Assembly (NCBI GenBank): GCA_040768445.1
Contig: JAXGMV010000001.1
Coordinates: 992,001-1,056,000, forward strand
Reading direction: 5' to 3'
Length of the DNA stretch: 64,000 nucleotides
Origin: JAXGMV01 sp040768445
Lineage (GTDB): Bacteria > Chloroflexota > Anaerolineae > Anaerolineales > Anaerolineaceae
Shown: piece after piece, positions 51,888 to 60,863 of the stretch
Layout of the letters: each line of letters begins with the position of its first letter
Numbering within the stretch: the stretch's first letter is position 1
Program-made: the position numbers and the translations under genes
The notes under the pieces: generated by a model
Database searches by the model: none
What the model was told of the DNA's origin: nothing
What the model saw: the letters and a program-made list of their open reading frames with translations, nothing else

Positions 51888-52166
51888 ATGACAGAAGAAA
51901 CAACACAGAACCTGGATAATCGGCTGCGGGATGCAGTGCTGAGCTGCCTGGCTGATGAAGCGCCTTCGTTCAATGGATTGCGGGTTGGCGTCCTGAACGA
52001 GATTGTTCACCTGGCAGGTGCGGCGCCTACGCTCGAGATCCGCCAGAAGGCTGTTGAGTTGGTGGAACGAATCCCGGGCGTAAGAGGCGTTGTGAACCGC
52101 ATTGATGCTCCCGGAGCCCCTCTGCCGGCTCGATCAGTAAATCTAAATTTAGGAAATGACAAATGA
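51888..52166 (+). CDS. BON-domain-like small protein
   Basis: 92 residues. The core, LRVGVLNEIVHLAGAAPTLEIRQKAVELVERIPGVRGVVNRID when read along residues 30-73, follows the BON pattern: a strand, a hydrophobic turn ending in G, a helix and a final GVxxVxN strand. There is no signal peptide. BON domains bind phospholipids or surfaces. It overlaps the next gene by four bases, and three more small genes follow in the same direction. Confidence 0.65.
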   Translation: MTEETTQNLDNRLRDAVLSCLADEAPSFNGLRVGVLNEIVHLAGAAPTLEIRQKAVELVERIPGVRGVVNRIDAPGAPLPARSVNLNLGNDK

Positions 52167-52432
52167 CAAAAAGCTTGAATAAATGGTTTCGCAAGTTCCA
52201 TCGTTGGATCGCTGTACCGACTGCACTGGCAATCCCAACCGCGGTGATTATCAAATTTATCGGTAGTCCTGAGCTTATTGCAACATGGGAAAAATTGGAC
52301 AAAATTCCATCAATTTTGATGCTGTTTATGGCGATCAGCGGTGCGTATTTGTTCCTGCTGCCTTATATCTTCAGATGGCAAAGAAAGAACAGAAATTCTG
52401 CAGCAAAAGAGGAAAATAATGAAGGTCGTTAG
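52163..52432 (+). CDS. Small membrane protein, PepSY-TM-like
   Basis: 89 residues with two hydrophobic helices (about 15-35 and 48-70) and a charged C-terminus. The start SLNKWFRKFHRWIAVPTAL is reminiscent of the first helix of PepSY-associated membrane proteins, where the FHRW-type His may bind haem. This is only a pattern resemblance. It overlaps the previous gene by four bases and the next by fourteen. Confidence 0.7.
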   Translation: MTKSLNKWFRKFHRWIAVPTALAIPTAVIIKFIGSPELIATWEKLDKIPSILMLFMAISGAYLFLLPYIFRWQRKNRNSAAKEENNEGR

Positions 52433-52772
52433 AACATTTGAAATTGAGGAATTTCCCAACCCGCATAACATCAGTGCCCGGCTCCTGCACGTCGGTGAGC
52501 ATGAGCAGTTTGAACACCTGATGCTGGAACCCGGCGAGGTGCAGAAAAAGCACGCGGCATATAGTAGCGTGCACCTGTATGTGCTGGAAGGGGAAGGCAC
52601 ATTGGATGTGGGTGACGAAATCGTGTCCATCAGCGCGGATATGTTGATCGTCATGCCGCCGGAAACCCTGCACAGGCTGTCCAATACGGGATCAATGCGT
52701 TTGCGGGTATTGAATATCAAGGTGCCGCCCCCAAAGAAGGGGCCGCTCATTGTAGTAGATCAGGAGGATTAA
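52419..52772 (+). CDS. Cupin-domain protein
   Basis: 117 residues with a single cupin fold. The first motif is around EPGEVQKKHAAYSSVHLYVLEG, the second around MLIVMPPETLHRLSN. The usual first-motif His pair is partly replaced, so metal binding may be altered. The ATG at 52419 follows AGAGG and lies inside the end of the preceding gene. It is followed three bases later by the next membrane-protein gene. Confidence 0.78.
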   Translation: MKVVRTFEIEEFPNPHNISARLLHVGEHEQFEHLMLEPGEVQKKHAAYSSVHLYVLEGEGTLDVGDEIVSISADMLIVMPPETLHRLSNTGSMRLRVLNIKVPPPKKGPLIVVDQED

Positions 52773-52775
52773 TTT

Positions 52776-53258
52776 ATGGATATTAAAGATATTGTTTATG
52801 GACTGGATTTGTTTCTGCACAACTTGTTCACTGTGGTGTGGATGGGCGGTGTGATCGTGGCTGCAATCAGCGTGCTGCCAGCAGCAAAAGATGCGTTTGG
52901 ACCCGGCCCACAGGTTAAGAAGTTTATGACAGCTTTTCTTAAGCGCCAGAGTCGATGGATGTATATCAGCATGGTTGGTTTGATTCTTACAGGGGTAATG
53001 CTCAGCAGACACTCAGAATCATTCACTGGCTTATTCTCATTTGGCGATGCATTTTCTGCAATCCTTTCTCTTAAGCATTTGGTGGTAATGGTTATGATTG
53101 CGCTGTCACTTTACCGGGCGCGCCTGGTAAGACATTTACAGCTACAACCGGATGAGAAAAAAGAACGTTTCAGTATGATGCTTTTGTTGGCTAACGCAGC
53201 CCTGGCGGTGATCGTCCTGTTGCTCAGTGCCTTCCTGCCCGCCCTGGGGATGGCTTAA
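52776..53258 (+). CDS. CopD-like membrane protein
   Basis: 160 residues, four helices. The pattern NLFTVVWMGGVIVAAISVLPA, SRWMYISMVGLILTGVML and LKHLVVMVMIALSLYRARLV resembles CopD/DUF4149-type proteins, in which conserved His and Trp residues can bind copper or haem (here His in LHNLF and LKH). AGGAGG precedes the ATG. It is probably part of the small-gene operon starting at 51888. Confidence 0.72.
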   Translation: MDIKDIVYGLDLFLHNLFTVVWMGGVIVAAISVLPAAKDAFGPGPQVKKFMTAFLKRQSRWMYISMVGLILTGVMLSRHSESFTGLFSFGDAFSAILSLKHLVVMVMIALSLYRARLVRHLQLQPDEKKERFSMMLLLANAALAVIVLLLSAFLPALGMA

Positions 53259-53286
53259 TCAGATTGACAAACCTTTTGGAGACTTT

Positions 53287-53676
53287 ATGAAAACACTATT
53301 CAGTAAAATTGCGGCTGTTATTACCCTTATCATCGGCCTGATGGCTATCTTCGCCGGCGGACAGGTGGTCGTTCTTGGCATCCAGCCGGATTACTATGTA
53401 ATCGATTGGCTGCTCATGTACAACTTTATCATGGGGATCATATCGGCATTAATAACAGCGGTTCTCATCTGGAGAAATCATCGGCTGGCGCTGCCGGCTG
53501 CCATTACAACCTTCGGGCTGCACACCGCTGTCATGCTGATCCTGCAGACAGCCTACAGCCAGGTAGTCGCCACAGACAGCATTCGGGCGATGACCGTGCG
53601 GATGACTGTGTGGGCAATTATTTTGGTATTGTTGTTTGTTCAAGCTGCAAAGAATAAAAAACAGCTGTCTGTATAA
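53287..53676 (+). CDS. Four-helix membrane protein of unknown function
   Basis: 129 residues with four predicted helices (starting FSKIAAVITLIIGLMAIFAGG) and a short basic C-terminus (AAKNKKQLSV). GGAG lies close before the ATG at 53287. No family is recognised. It is the last gene of the cluster, and a strong terminator follows about 50 bases later. Confidence 0.75.
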   Translation: MKTLFSKIAAVITLIIGLMAIFAGGQVVVLGIQPDYYVIDWLLMYNFIMGIISALITAVLIWRNHRLALPAAITTFGLHTAVMLILQTAYSQVVATDSIRAMTVRMTVWAIILVLLFVQAAKNKKQLSV

Positions 53677-53726
53677 AAAGTAGCAGCAAACCCTGGCATC
53701 AGTGCCAGTATCAATTGTGTATATAA

Positions 53727-53752
53727 AACACCCGGCGGCGGGTGTTTTTTTT
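53727..53752 (+). terminator. Rho-independent terminator
   Basis: AACACCCG (53727-53734) and CGGGTGTT (53739-53746) form a perfect 8-bp stem with a 4-nt GCGG loop, followed by further T residues to 53752. Confidence 0.92.
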
Positions 53753-53823
53753 CTACCAAAAACTTATATAAGGGGCATTACAAGAAAAGTTAAACCAATA
53801 TTAAAATTGGTCCTATTTAACCC

Positions 53824-53852
53824 TTGACATATATAAAAGTGTGCGGGATAAT
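53824..53852 (+). promoter_or_regulatory. Strong sigma70-type promoter of the liv operon
   Basis: TTGACA (53824-53829) and GATAAT (53847-53852) are separated by 17 bases. It lies 330 bases before livK, so a long untranslated leader follows. Confidence 0.75.
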
Positions 53853-53859
53853 CGCAGAT

Positions 53860-54183
53860 TTAAGTTATCAGGGCTTGTAGACATAAATAATACCCGTACG
53901 TACAGGTTCCTGAGCCTATCTTCCTACGCCGAAATTTAACTGGAAGAGCAATTTACAAGTAGTTGAAGCCTAACAAAGTATCGCCGGCCCCAGGGCTGGC
54001 ACAATCCGACCAGGGGACAGATCCAGGGCATTTTGCAGTACCTGGATGTGGGGTTGGCAGGCATTCGCTAACCAGTGGATTTCGGTAATCTTGGACGAGG
54101 ATTGGAGGTGGTTGCTTTCATTGCGGATGATCTCCCCTATATGCGTGGGCAATACGTCTATTTAAATAATCATGGAGGATATA
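53860..54183 (+). other. Long 5' leader of livK without a recognised gene
   Basis: About 320 bases between the predicted start of transcription and livK. Local hairpins are possible, for example around CCAGGGCATTTTGCAGTACCTGG (54027-54049), but no known riboswitch, T-box or leader peptide was recognised. GGAGGATATA directly before the livK ATG is the ribosome-binding site. Regulation by RNA structure is only a possibility. Confidence 0.4.
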
Positions 54184-55458
54184 ATGCAAAGAAAGTTGTA
54201 CACCACCTTCGCGCTGGTTCTGGTACTGTTATTAACTGTTACCGCCTGTGCACCACAGGTAGCCGAAACACCTGCTGCCACTGAAGCAGCCGTCACTGAA
54301 GCAGCTGCCACTGAAGCAGCCGCTACTGAGGCTGTAGAAGCCGCCCCCGAAGATCCTTGGGGTAACATCGTTTTCGCTCCCGGAACAGAAGTCAAGCTCG
54401 CTGTCTCATCTGCCCTTACCGCCGGCTATGCCGTCTACGGGCAGGATATGTTGAACGGCGCCACCCTGGCTGCCGAGAATTTTGGCAAGCTCAAGGGTTG
54501 GGATGTCGTGGTTGAAGGCGGCGATGACCAGTGCGAGGGCGCCCCGGGCGTCACCGTGGCTGAAAAATTTGCTGCTGACCCGACCGTGCTGGGCGTGCTC
54601 GGACCGATGTGCTCCGGTACTGTGGTTGCTGCAGCCGTGATCTACAACGAAAACAACATGGTGATGATTTCACCCTCTTCAACTGCCATTATGGTGACTG
54701 CACGCGGGCATGAGAATGTCTTCCGCACCGTTGCCAACGATGATCTGCAGGCTGAAGTGACCGTGGACTTCATTGTCAATGAAAAAGGCGCGAAAAAGCT
54801 CAGCCTGCTGCACGACCAGAGCACTTACGGACAGGGCATTGCTGAAGCCGTGGCCGAGAAATTCAAGGCTGCCGGCGGCGAGGTGCTTGCCATTGAAGGC
54901 ATCACCCGCGGCGATGTGGACTTCAGCGCAGTGGTCTCCACCGTGCTGGCCGGCGAACCGGATGCAGTTTACTGGGGCGGCATGGATGCCGAAGGCGCCC
55001 TGCTGGTCAAGCAGCTGAGAGATGCCGGTTTTGAAGGCGTCTTCTTCGGACCGGACGGCATCAAGTCGGTGCCATCCTATGTCGAAGCAGCCGGCGGCGC
55101 AGCTGAAGGCTCGTTCATGACCTTCGGTGCCGTGGGCGGTGCAACGGGTTACGAAGAATTTGAAGCCCAGTTTGTAGAGAAATTCGGCGATAAGCCGGTA
55201 GCCTACGGCCCTGGCACGTACGATGCGGCCACCATCATGCTCAAAGCGGCCGACGCGGTGGCAACCGTGGACGCAAGCGGCAACCTGGTCATCGGCAGGA
55301 AAGCTCTGGCTGACAAGGTGCGCGAGCTGCCCTTCGACGGTGTCACCGGCCACCTTGAGTTTGATGACAAAGGCGACCTCAAGGTTGTGTCCATCACCGT
55401 CTTTACTGCAACAACTGACGATATCGTACCTGTCAAAACCTATGATTTTGGCAAATAG
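54184..55458 (+). CDS. livK: Branched-chain amino-acid-type ABC transporter binding protein
   Basis: 424-residue lipoprotein with lipobox TVTAC (Cys22), then an Ala/Thr/Glu linker built from TEAA units, and a type-I periplasmic-binding fold. Typical stretches are LTAGYAVYGQDMLNGATLAAEN, VLGVLGPMCSGTVVAAAVIYNE and FRTVANDDLQAEVTVDFIV. Binding of leucine-like or other amino acids, amides or urea is possible in this family. The livHMGF genes follow in order. The start at 54184 follows GGAGGA. Confidence 0.93.
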   Translation: MQRKLYTTFALVLVLLLTVTACAPQVAETPAATEAAVTEAAATEAAATEAVEAAPEDPWGNIVFAPGTEVKLAVSSALTAGYAVYGQDMLNGATLAAENFGKLKGWDVVVEGGDDQCEGAPGVTVAEKFAADPTVLGVLGPMCSGTVVAAAVIYNENNMVMISPSSTAIMVTARGHENVFRTVANDDLQAEVTVDFIVNEKGAKKLSLLHDQSTYGQGIAEAVAEKFKAAGGEVLAIEGITRGDVDFSAVVSTVLAGEPDAVYWGGMDAEGALLVKQLRDAGFEGVFFGPDGIKSVPSYVEAAGGAAEGSFMTFGAVGGATGYEEFEAQFVEKFGDKPVAYGPGTYDAATIMLKAADAVATVDASGNLVIGRKALADKVRELPFDGVTGHLEFDDKGDLKVVSITVFTATTDDIVPVKTYDFGK

Positions 55459-55526
55459 CAGCCTGAACTGGCTTGCTGACCTGACTGCCTGACAATAGCC
55501 GCGGCGGGGAACCTGTAAATGGGTTA

Positions 55527-55602
55527 CCCGCCCGGTTGGCGGGCAGCCGGCTGTGGTTCAGACCAGAACACAGGGCACCCATTCTACGGGTGGCGCCTGT
55601 GT
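55527..55602 (+). promoter_or_regulatory. Two hairpins between livK and livH
   Basis: CCCGCC (55527-55532) with GGCGGG (55538-55543), and a longer structure with ACACAGG (55568-55574) pairing with CCTGTGT (55596-55602) and inner CACCC with GGGTG. Neither has a T-run. They lie in the 214-base gap and probably reduce permease relative to binding-protein expression. Confidence 0.6.
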
Positions 55603-55672
55603 CCGTTTGATACCAACCGGCACACTGGTTTTATCAGCACAAAATTACGGGTAACAGACAAGGATTTATCGG

Positions 55673-56695
55673 ATGGATTTCAATTGGGTTAATTTTGCCG
55701 AACAACTGGTGAACGGGCTGACGGTGGGCAGTTTCTATGCCCTGATCGCCCTGGGATACACCATGGTGTACGGCGTGTTACAGATGATCAACTTTGCCCA
55801 CGGTGAAATCTTCATGATCGGCGCGTACAGCGGGCTGTTCACCATGAACCGGCTGACGGCTGCGGGGCTGTATGAACGCAGTCCAGCGTTGGTAATTGGT
55901 CTCACCTTCCTGGCTGGCATTGTTGGCGCCGCGCTGACGGGCATCACCGTTGAGCGTTTGGCGTACCGCCCCCTGCGGCGGGCTGCCCGGCTGGCACCAT
56001 TGATCAGCGCCATTGGTACCTCGATCTTCCTGCAGGAGCTGGTGCGGCTGCTGCCAAAGATCTCGGCGGCAGTTACCGGTATCAAGATTGGCAGCTGGCA
56101 GGTCTTCCCTAAGACGTTTCAAACCAGCGTAAACAAGGTCTTCCTTGATTTTGGGGGCGCACAGGTGAAGACTTATCCCGGCATCCTGCCGACAGGCGGC
56201 TTCGAGATCGGTGAGATTACCATCAACTACTCGCGTGCGATCATCCTGGCGGTCTCACTGCTGACCATGATTGGGTTGTACCTGCTGGTGCGCTACAGCC
56301 GGCTGGGCAAGGCCATGCGCTCGGTGGCCGAGGACAAGGACATCGCCGCCCTGATGGGTGTGGATGTCAACCGTGTGATTATGATGACCTTCCTGATTGG
56401 CTCGGCACTGGCCGGGTTGGCCGGCGTGCTGATGGGCATGTATTACCTGCAGATACGCCCGGTGATGGGCTTTGTGCCTGGCATCAAGGCCTTTACGGCA
56501 GCGGTACTGGGGGGCATTGGCAGTATTCCGGGCGCCATGTTTGGCGGTTACCTGCTGGGGCTGGCTGAGGCCATCGGTGTGCAGTTCCTGCCGGCAGTGT
56601 ACAAAGACGTTGTTGCCTTCAGCCTGTTGGTGCTGACGCTGATCTTCAAGCCGACCGGCATATTCACCGGCTACAGCGGCCAGAAGAAGATGTAG
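55673..56695 (+). CDS. livH: Branched-chain-type ABC permease LivH
   Basis: 340 residues, about eight helices. Family motifs are NGLTVGSFYALIALGYTMVYGVLQMINFAHGE at the N-terminus (shown here as the region 13-44), RLGKAMRSVAEDKDIAALMGV in the coupling loop, and FTAAVLGGIGSIPGAMFGGYLLG. It forms the channel with LivM. The gene is eight bases upstream of livM. Confidence 0.95.
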   Translation: MDFNWVNFAEQLVNGLTVGSFYALIALGYTMVYGVLQMINFAHGEIFMIGAYSGLFTMNRLTAAGLYERSPALVIGLTFLAGIVGAALTGITVERLAYRPLRRAARLAPLISAIGTSIFLQELVRLLPKISAAVTGIKIGSWQVFPKTFQTSVNKVFLDFGGAQVKTYPGILPTGGFEIGEITINYSRAIILAVSLLTMIGLYLLVRYSRLGKAMRSVAEDKDIAALMGVDVNRVIMMTFLIGSALAGLAGVLMGMYYLQIRPVMGFVPGIKAFTAAVLGGIGSIPGAMFGGYLLGLAEAIGVQFLPAVYKDVVAFSLLVLTLIFKPTGIFTGYSGQKKM

Positions 56696-56702
56696 GTACG
56701 CC

Positions 56703-57764
56703 ATGGCAAAATTATTGACATTATTTCAAGAAAAAACTTCTCGCTACCTGGTCAACCCCTGGATCAGGTATGGCTTGATTGTCCTGGTGCTGGCGGCAGT
56801 GGCGGTATTCCCGCAGATTAAGTTTGCCCAAAGCGCCTACTGGGTGCGGGTAATCGGTTATACCGGCCTGTACATCCTGTTGGGGCTGGGGCTGAACGTG
56901 GTGGTCGGGTTTGCCGGCCTGCTGGACCTGGGCTACGTGGCGTTTTACGCCATCGGCGCTTATACCTATGCCCTGCTGGCATCCAGCTTTTTTGGCAACC
57001 ACCTCTCGTTTTGGGTGGTGCTGCCGATTGCCGGCCTGTTGGCGGCGATGGCCGGCGTGCTGCTGGGTATACCGGTGCTGCGCATGCGCGGCGACTACCT
57101 GGCAATTGTGACGCTGGGCTTTGGCGAGATCATCCGCATTTTGGTGACCAACCTGCGCGGCCTGACCAACGGGTCACAGGGCATGGTGGATATTGATTCA
57201 CCCATGCTGTTCGGACTGCAGTTGAAAGGCGCCACGCACTTCTATTACCTGGTGTTTGTTTTTGTGCTGGTGACGATCTTCGTGACCACGCGTCTCAACC
57301 ACTCGCGCATTGGGCGTGCCTGGGTGGCGCTGCGCGAGGACGAGGATGTGGCGCAAATGATGGGCATCAACACCACACTGACCAAGCTGATGGCCTTCGG
57401 CACCGGCGCATTGATCGGCGGACTGGGCGGGGCAGTGTTTGCTGCCTGGCAGCGCTCAATCTACCCGGACAGCTTCAACCTGTACGTTTCCATCAACGTT
57501 CTCAGCCTGATTATCATCGGCGGCATGGGCAGTATCCCGGGTGTGATCGTGGGCGCCTTTGCGCTGATCGCCCTGCCGGACCTGCTGCGCGAATTCTCTG
57601 ATTACCGCATGCTGCTGTACGGTTTGTTGTTGGTGGTGATGATGGTCGCACGTCCCGAAGGCTTTATCCCGTCCAAACGGCGCCAGCTGGAGCTGCGCAG
57701 TAATGAACCCGATGAGGATGAACCGCCGCCCAGCGGCGCCGGTGACGGGGAGGTGGCGCCATGA
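56703..57764 (+). CDS. livM: Branched-chain-type ABC permease LivM
   Basis: 353 residues. Motifs are YILLGLGLNVVVGFAGLLDLGYVAFYAIGAY, HSRIGRAWVALREDEDVAQMMG in the coupling loop and IIGGMGSIPGVIVGAFAL. The C-terminus has an acidic/Pro tail (EPDEDEPPPSGAGDGE) beyond the membrane domain. The stop overlaps livG by four bases. Confidence 0.95.
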   Translation: MAKLLTLFQEKTSRYLVNPWIRYGLIVLVLAAVAVFPQIKFAQSAYWVRVIGYTGLYILLGLGLNVVVGFAGLLDLGYVAFYAIGAYTYALLASSFFGNHLSFWVVLPIAGLLAAMAGVLLGIPVLRMRGDYLAIVTLGFGEIIRILVTNLRGLTNGSQGMVDIDSPMLFGLQLKGATHFYYLVFVFVLVTIFVTTRLNHSRIGRAWVALREDEDVAQMMGINTTLTKLMAFGTGALIGGLGGAVFAAWQRSIYPDSFNLYVSINVLSLIIIGGMGSIPGVIVGAFALIALPDLLREFSDYRMLLYGLLLVVMMVARPEGFIPSKRRQLELRSNEPDEDEPPPSGAGDGEVAP

Positions 57765-58567
57765 CCTGCCTGTCTATCAAAGGACTCACCAAATATTTTG
57801 GTGGCTTGATGGCGATCAATGAACTTGACCTGGAAGTGCGCGAGCAGTCCATTTCCAGCATCATCGGCCCGAACGGCGCCGGCAAGACGACCTTTTTTAA
57901 CGTTGTCACAGGCTTTTACCGCGCTAACCGCGGCACGATTACGTTTATGGGCAAAGAGATCGGTGGAATGTCGCCGGACCGCATTACGCACGCCGGTATT
58001 TCGCGCACCTACCAAAATATCCGCCTGTTTCAAAACATGACGGTGATTGAAAATGTGATGGTCGGGCAGCACACCCGGCTGAAGACAAACCTGCTGGATG
58101 CCGTCCTGCACACGCCACGTTTCAAACGTGAAGAGCGTGAGGTGGTGGATGAAGGCCGGCGTTTACTGCAGTTCTCCGGGCTGGCAGGCATGGGTGACGC
58201 CCTGGCACGCAGCCTGCCCTATGGCGCACAGCGCCGGCTGGAAATTGCCCGGTCACTGGCCAGCAAGCCCAAGCTGCTGCTCCTGGATGAGCCGGCTGCC
58301 GGTATGAACCCGCACGAGACCAATGACCTGATGGCTTTCATCAAGCGCCTGCGCGATGAGCTGGGCATCACCATTTTGCTGATTGAGCACGACATGCGCG
58401 TGGTGATGGGCATCTCAGAGCAGATCACGGTGCTGGATTACGGCGTGAAGATTGCCGAGGGCAAGCCGGCTGATATACAGAACAACGTGCGCGTGATAGA
58501 GGCTTATCTCGGGCGCGGCGCGGTAAATGGAACAAGAACAGCGGAGGTGACCCATGCCAATGCTTGA
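57761..58567 (+). CDS. livG: Branched-chain-type ABC ATPase LivG
   Basis: 268 residues. Walker A is GPNGAGKTT. LivG-specific stretches are ISRTYQNIRLFQNMTVIENV and LPYGAQRRLEIARSLA. Walker B is LLLLDEPAAGMNPHE and the switch is LLIEHDM. It lacks the usual LSGGQ, having instead the LPYGAQR signature normal for LivG. It overlaps livF by fourteen bases. Confidence 0.96.
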   Translation: MTCLSIKGLTKYFGGLMAINELDLEVREQSISSIIGPNGAGKTTFFNVVTGFYRANRGTITFMGKEIGGMSPDRITHAGISRTYQNIRLFQNMTVIENVMVGQHTRLKTNLLDAVLHTPRFKREEREVVDEGRRLLQFSGLAGMGDALARSLPYGAQRRLEIARSLASKPKLLLLDEPAAGMNPHETNDLMAFIKRLRDELGITILLIEHDMRVVMGISEQITVLDYGVKIAEGKPADIQNNVRVIEAYLGRGAVNGTRTAEVTHANA

Positions 58568-59267
58568 GGTTGACCACATCCACACCTACTACGGCAGTAT
58601 CCATGCTCTCAAGGACGTTTCGCTGGAGGTTGGGCAGGGCGAGATTGTGACCCTGATCGGCTCAAACGGCGCCGGCAAGAGCACCACCCTGCGTACCATC
58701 AGCGGGCTGCTTCATCCGCATAAGGGGGCTATCCGGCTCAACGGAACTGACCTGAAGCACTGCAAGCCGCATGAGCTGGTGTACAAAGGCATTGCCATGG
58801 TGCCGGAGGGGCGCGGCATCTTCGCCAAGCTGAGTGTACTGGAGAATCTGGAGATGGGGGCTTACTCCCGCCGAAACCTGGCAGAGCAGCGCGCTGACCT
58901 TGAGATGGTGTACGGGCTGTTCCCGCGGCTGGGCGAGCGCCGCAAACAGTCGGCCGGCACACTCTCGGGCGGCGAACAGCAAATGCTGGCTATCGGGCGG
59001 GCGCTCATGTCGCACCCCAGCCTGCTGCTGCTGGACGAACCGTCGCTGGGCTTGGCGCCCATCCTGGTGGAGAGCATCTTCAACACCATCATCGAGATCA
59101 ACAAGCAGGGCACCACCATCCTGTTGGTGGAACAGAACGCGCTGATGGCGCTTTCGATCGCCAGCCGGGGCTACGTACTGCAGAGCGGCCAGATTGTCCT
59201 GCAGGACAGTGCCCGCAACTTGCAGCAAAACGAGATGGTACAAAAAGCCTACCTCGGTATCGAGTGA
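58554..59267 (+). CDS. livF: Branched-chain-type ABC ATPase LivF
   Basis: 237 residues. Walker A is GSNGAGKST, the LivF-specific region is MVPEGRGIFAKLSVLENLEMGAY, the signature is LSGGEQQMLAIGRAL, Walker B is LLLLDEPSLGLAP and the switch region is LLVEQN. It is the last gene of the liv operon, ending before a strong terminator. Two ATGs lie at 58554 and 58560, and either could be used. Confidence 0.96.
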   Translation: MPMLEVDHIHTYYGSIHALKDVSLEVGQGEIVTLIGSNGAGKSTTLRTISGLLHPHKGAIRLNGTDLKHCKPHELVYKGIAMVPEGRGIFAKLSVLENLEMGAYSRRNLAEQRADLEMVYGLFPRLGERRKQSAGTLSGGEQQMLAIGRALMSHPSLLLLDEPSLGLAPILVESIFNTIIEINKQGTTILLVEQNALMALSIASRGYVLQSGQIVLQDSARNLQQNEMVQKAYLGIE

Positions 59268-59290
59268 TGCCGGGAATGATTTAATGGATC

Positions 59291-59321
59291 AAGCGGATGG
59301 GAAACCCCCATCCGCTTTTTT
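59291..59321 (+). terminator. Terminator of the liv operon
   Basis: AAGCGGATGGG (59291-59301) pairs with CCCATCCGCTT (59307-59317) around a 5-nt loop, followed by further T residues to 59321. Confidence 0.92.
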
Positions 59322-59413
59322 GTCTGTCCGCCTGCAAGTGATTTTTTCCGCCTGCTGTTCAGATAAAATGCTAAAATGAAGTGCATGATTCTTAATTTGA
59401 AGAGGTGAACATA

Positions 59414-60838
59414 ATGAATGAGATGAAGCAGAAGGCTTTGGCGTACCTGGACGAACACCGAGATGAGCTGGTGGAACTGGCACGCGTGATATGGGAGAAC
59501 CCGGAGATCGGCCTGCATGAGTTCTTCGCCGTGGATGCGGTTTGTGAGGTGCTTGAGAAGAACGGGTTTGAGGTGCAGAAGGGTGTGGGTGCCCTGCCCA
59601 CAGCCTGCATCGGCAGCTGGGGCAGCGGCAAGCCGGTGATCGGTGTGCTGGGCGAGTATGATGCCCTGCCCGGCATCTCACAGAAGGTCTCAGCTGTGAA
59701 AGAGCCCGTCGTGGAAGGCGCGCCGGGACACGGCTGCGGGCACAACCTGTTTGCCGGCGGCTCCCTGGGTGCGGCGATGGCAATGAAGGCAGTGATGCAG
59801 GCGCACAACCTGCCCGGTACCGTGCGCTTTTATGGCTGCCCGGCTGAGGAGACGCTGGTGGGCAAGGTGGTGATGGCGCGCGAGGGCGTCTTTGATGACC
59901 TGGATGCGTCCATTGTCTGGCACCCCGGCTCGGTCAACAGCCCGAATGGCATGACGTCCAGCCTGGCGCTGAACTCGTTCAAAGTTAATTTTCACGGCGT
60001 ATCCACGCACGCGGCAGCCAGCCCGCATATGGGGCGCAGCGCGTTGAAAGGCGTGCAGTTGATGGATATCGGCGTCAATTACTTGCGTGAGCACCTTGAG
60101 CCGGACGCGCGCGTCCACTGCGTGATTACACACGGCGGCGAGGCGCCCAACGTCGTGCCGCCGTATGCGCAGGTGTGGTACTACATCCGCGCGCCGTTCC
60201 GCTACCAGGTAGAGGCGATTTATGCGCGCGTGCTCGATATCGCCAAAGGTGCGGCGTTGATGTCCGGCACAACCTATGATATTGAATTCATTACCGGCTG
60301 CCACGAGACCCTGCCCAATATGACGCTCAGCAATGCCATGATGGCGGAGATGCAGGCGCTGGGCGGTCCGAAGTTCTCAGCCGAGGATTATGAATTTGCA
60401 CGCCAGCTGACCGCTACGGTGCCGCCAGAGACGCAGGAAGCAGCCTACCGCGGGTTGATTGCCGGCTCGGCTAAAGGTGTCACTAAGGCAGACATCGGTG
60501 AGTACCTGTGTGAGAGTATCGTCCCGCCGGTTGAGACCTACACCCCCATGGCCGGCTCAACTGACGTGGGTGACGTCAGCCAGATCACGCCGACCGCCAG
60601 CCTGGTCACTGCCTGCCAACCGATCACCGCGCCGCCGCACGGCTGGCAGCTGGTGGCCGCATCCAACTCAGGTATCGGTTTCAAGGGTATGATGCATGCC
60701 GCCCAATCGCTGGCGCTGACCGGCATTGAACTGCTGACCAACCCGGCGCTGCTGCAGGCGGCGCAGGCAGAATTCAAGAACCTGACCGCCGGCAAGACCT
60801 ACCAGTCGCCGCTGCCGGAAAATGCCTTTAGAAGCTGA
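59414..60838 (+). CDS. M20-family amidohydrolase (AbgB-like)
   Basis: 474 residues. Metal-binding motifs are GVLGEYDALPG, GAPGHGCGHNLF and PAEETLVGK, with a dimerisation domain around NSFKVNFHGVSTHAAASPHMG. Length and pattern fit the p-aminobenzoyl-glutamate/peptidase M20D group that cleaves amide bonds of acylated amino acids. The ATG at 59414 follows AGAGGTG. A GTG at 59405 overlaps the ribosome-binding site. The neighbouring liv operon suggests use of amino acids released by this enzyme, but this is inference. Confidence 0.92.
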   Translation: MNEMKQKALAYLDEHRDELVELARVIWENPEIGLHEFFAVDAVCEVLEKNGFEVQKGVGALPTACIGSWGSGKPVIGVLGEYDALPGISQKVSAVKEPVVEGAPGHGCGHNLFAGGSLGAAMAMKAVMQAHNLPGTVRFYGCPAEETLVGKVVMAREGVFDDLDASIVWHPGSVNSPNGMTSSLALNSFKVNFHGVSTHAAASPHMGRSALKGVQLMDIGVNYLREHLEPDARVHCVITHGGEAPNVVPPYAQVWYYIRAPFRYQVEAIYARVLDIAKGAALMSGTTYDIEFITGCHETLPNMTLSNAMMAEMQALGGPKFSAEDYEFARQLTATVPPETQEAAYRGLIAGSAKGVTKADIGEYLCESIVPPVETYTPMAGSTDVGDVSQITPTASLVTACQPITAPPHGWQLVAASNSGIGFKGMMHAAQSLALTGIELLTNPALLQAAQAEFKNLTAGKTYQSPLPENAFRS

Positions 60839-60863
60839 ATAGGATAATCGTTGGATTAACATT

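Noticed and set aside
53860..54183. T-box or known amino-acid riboswitch before livK
   Set aside because: No T-box sequence, specifier stem, or lysine/glycine-type core was found, and there is no T-run terminator in the leader.
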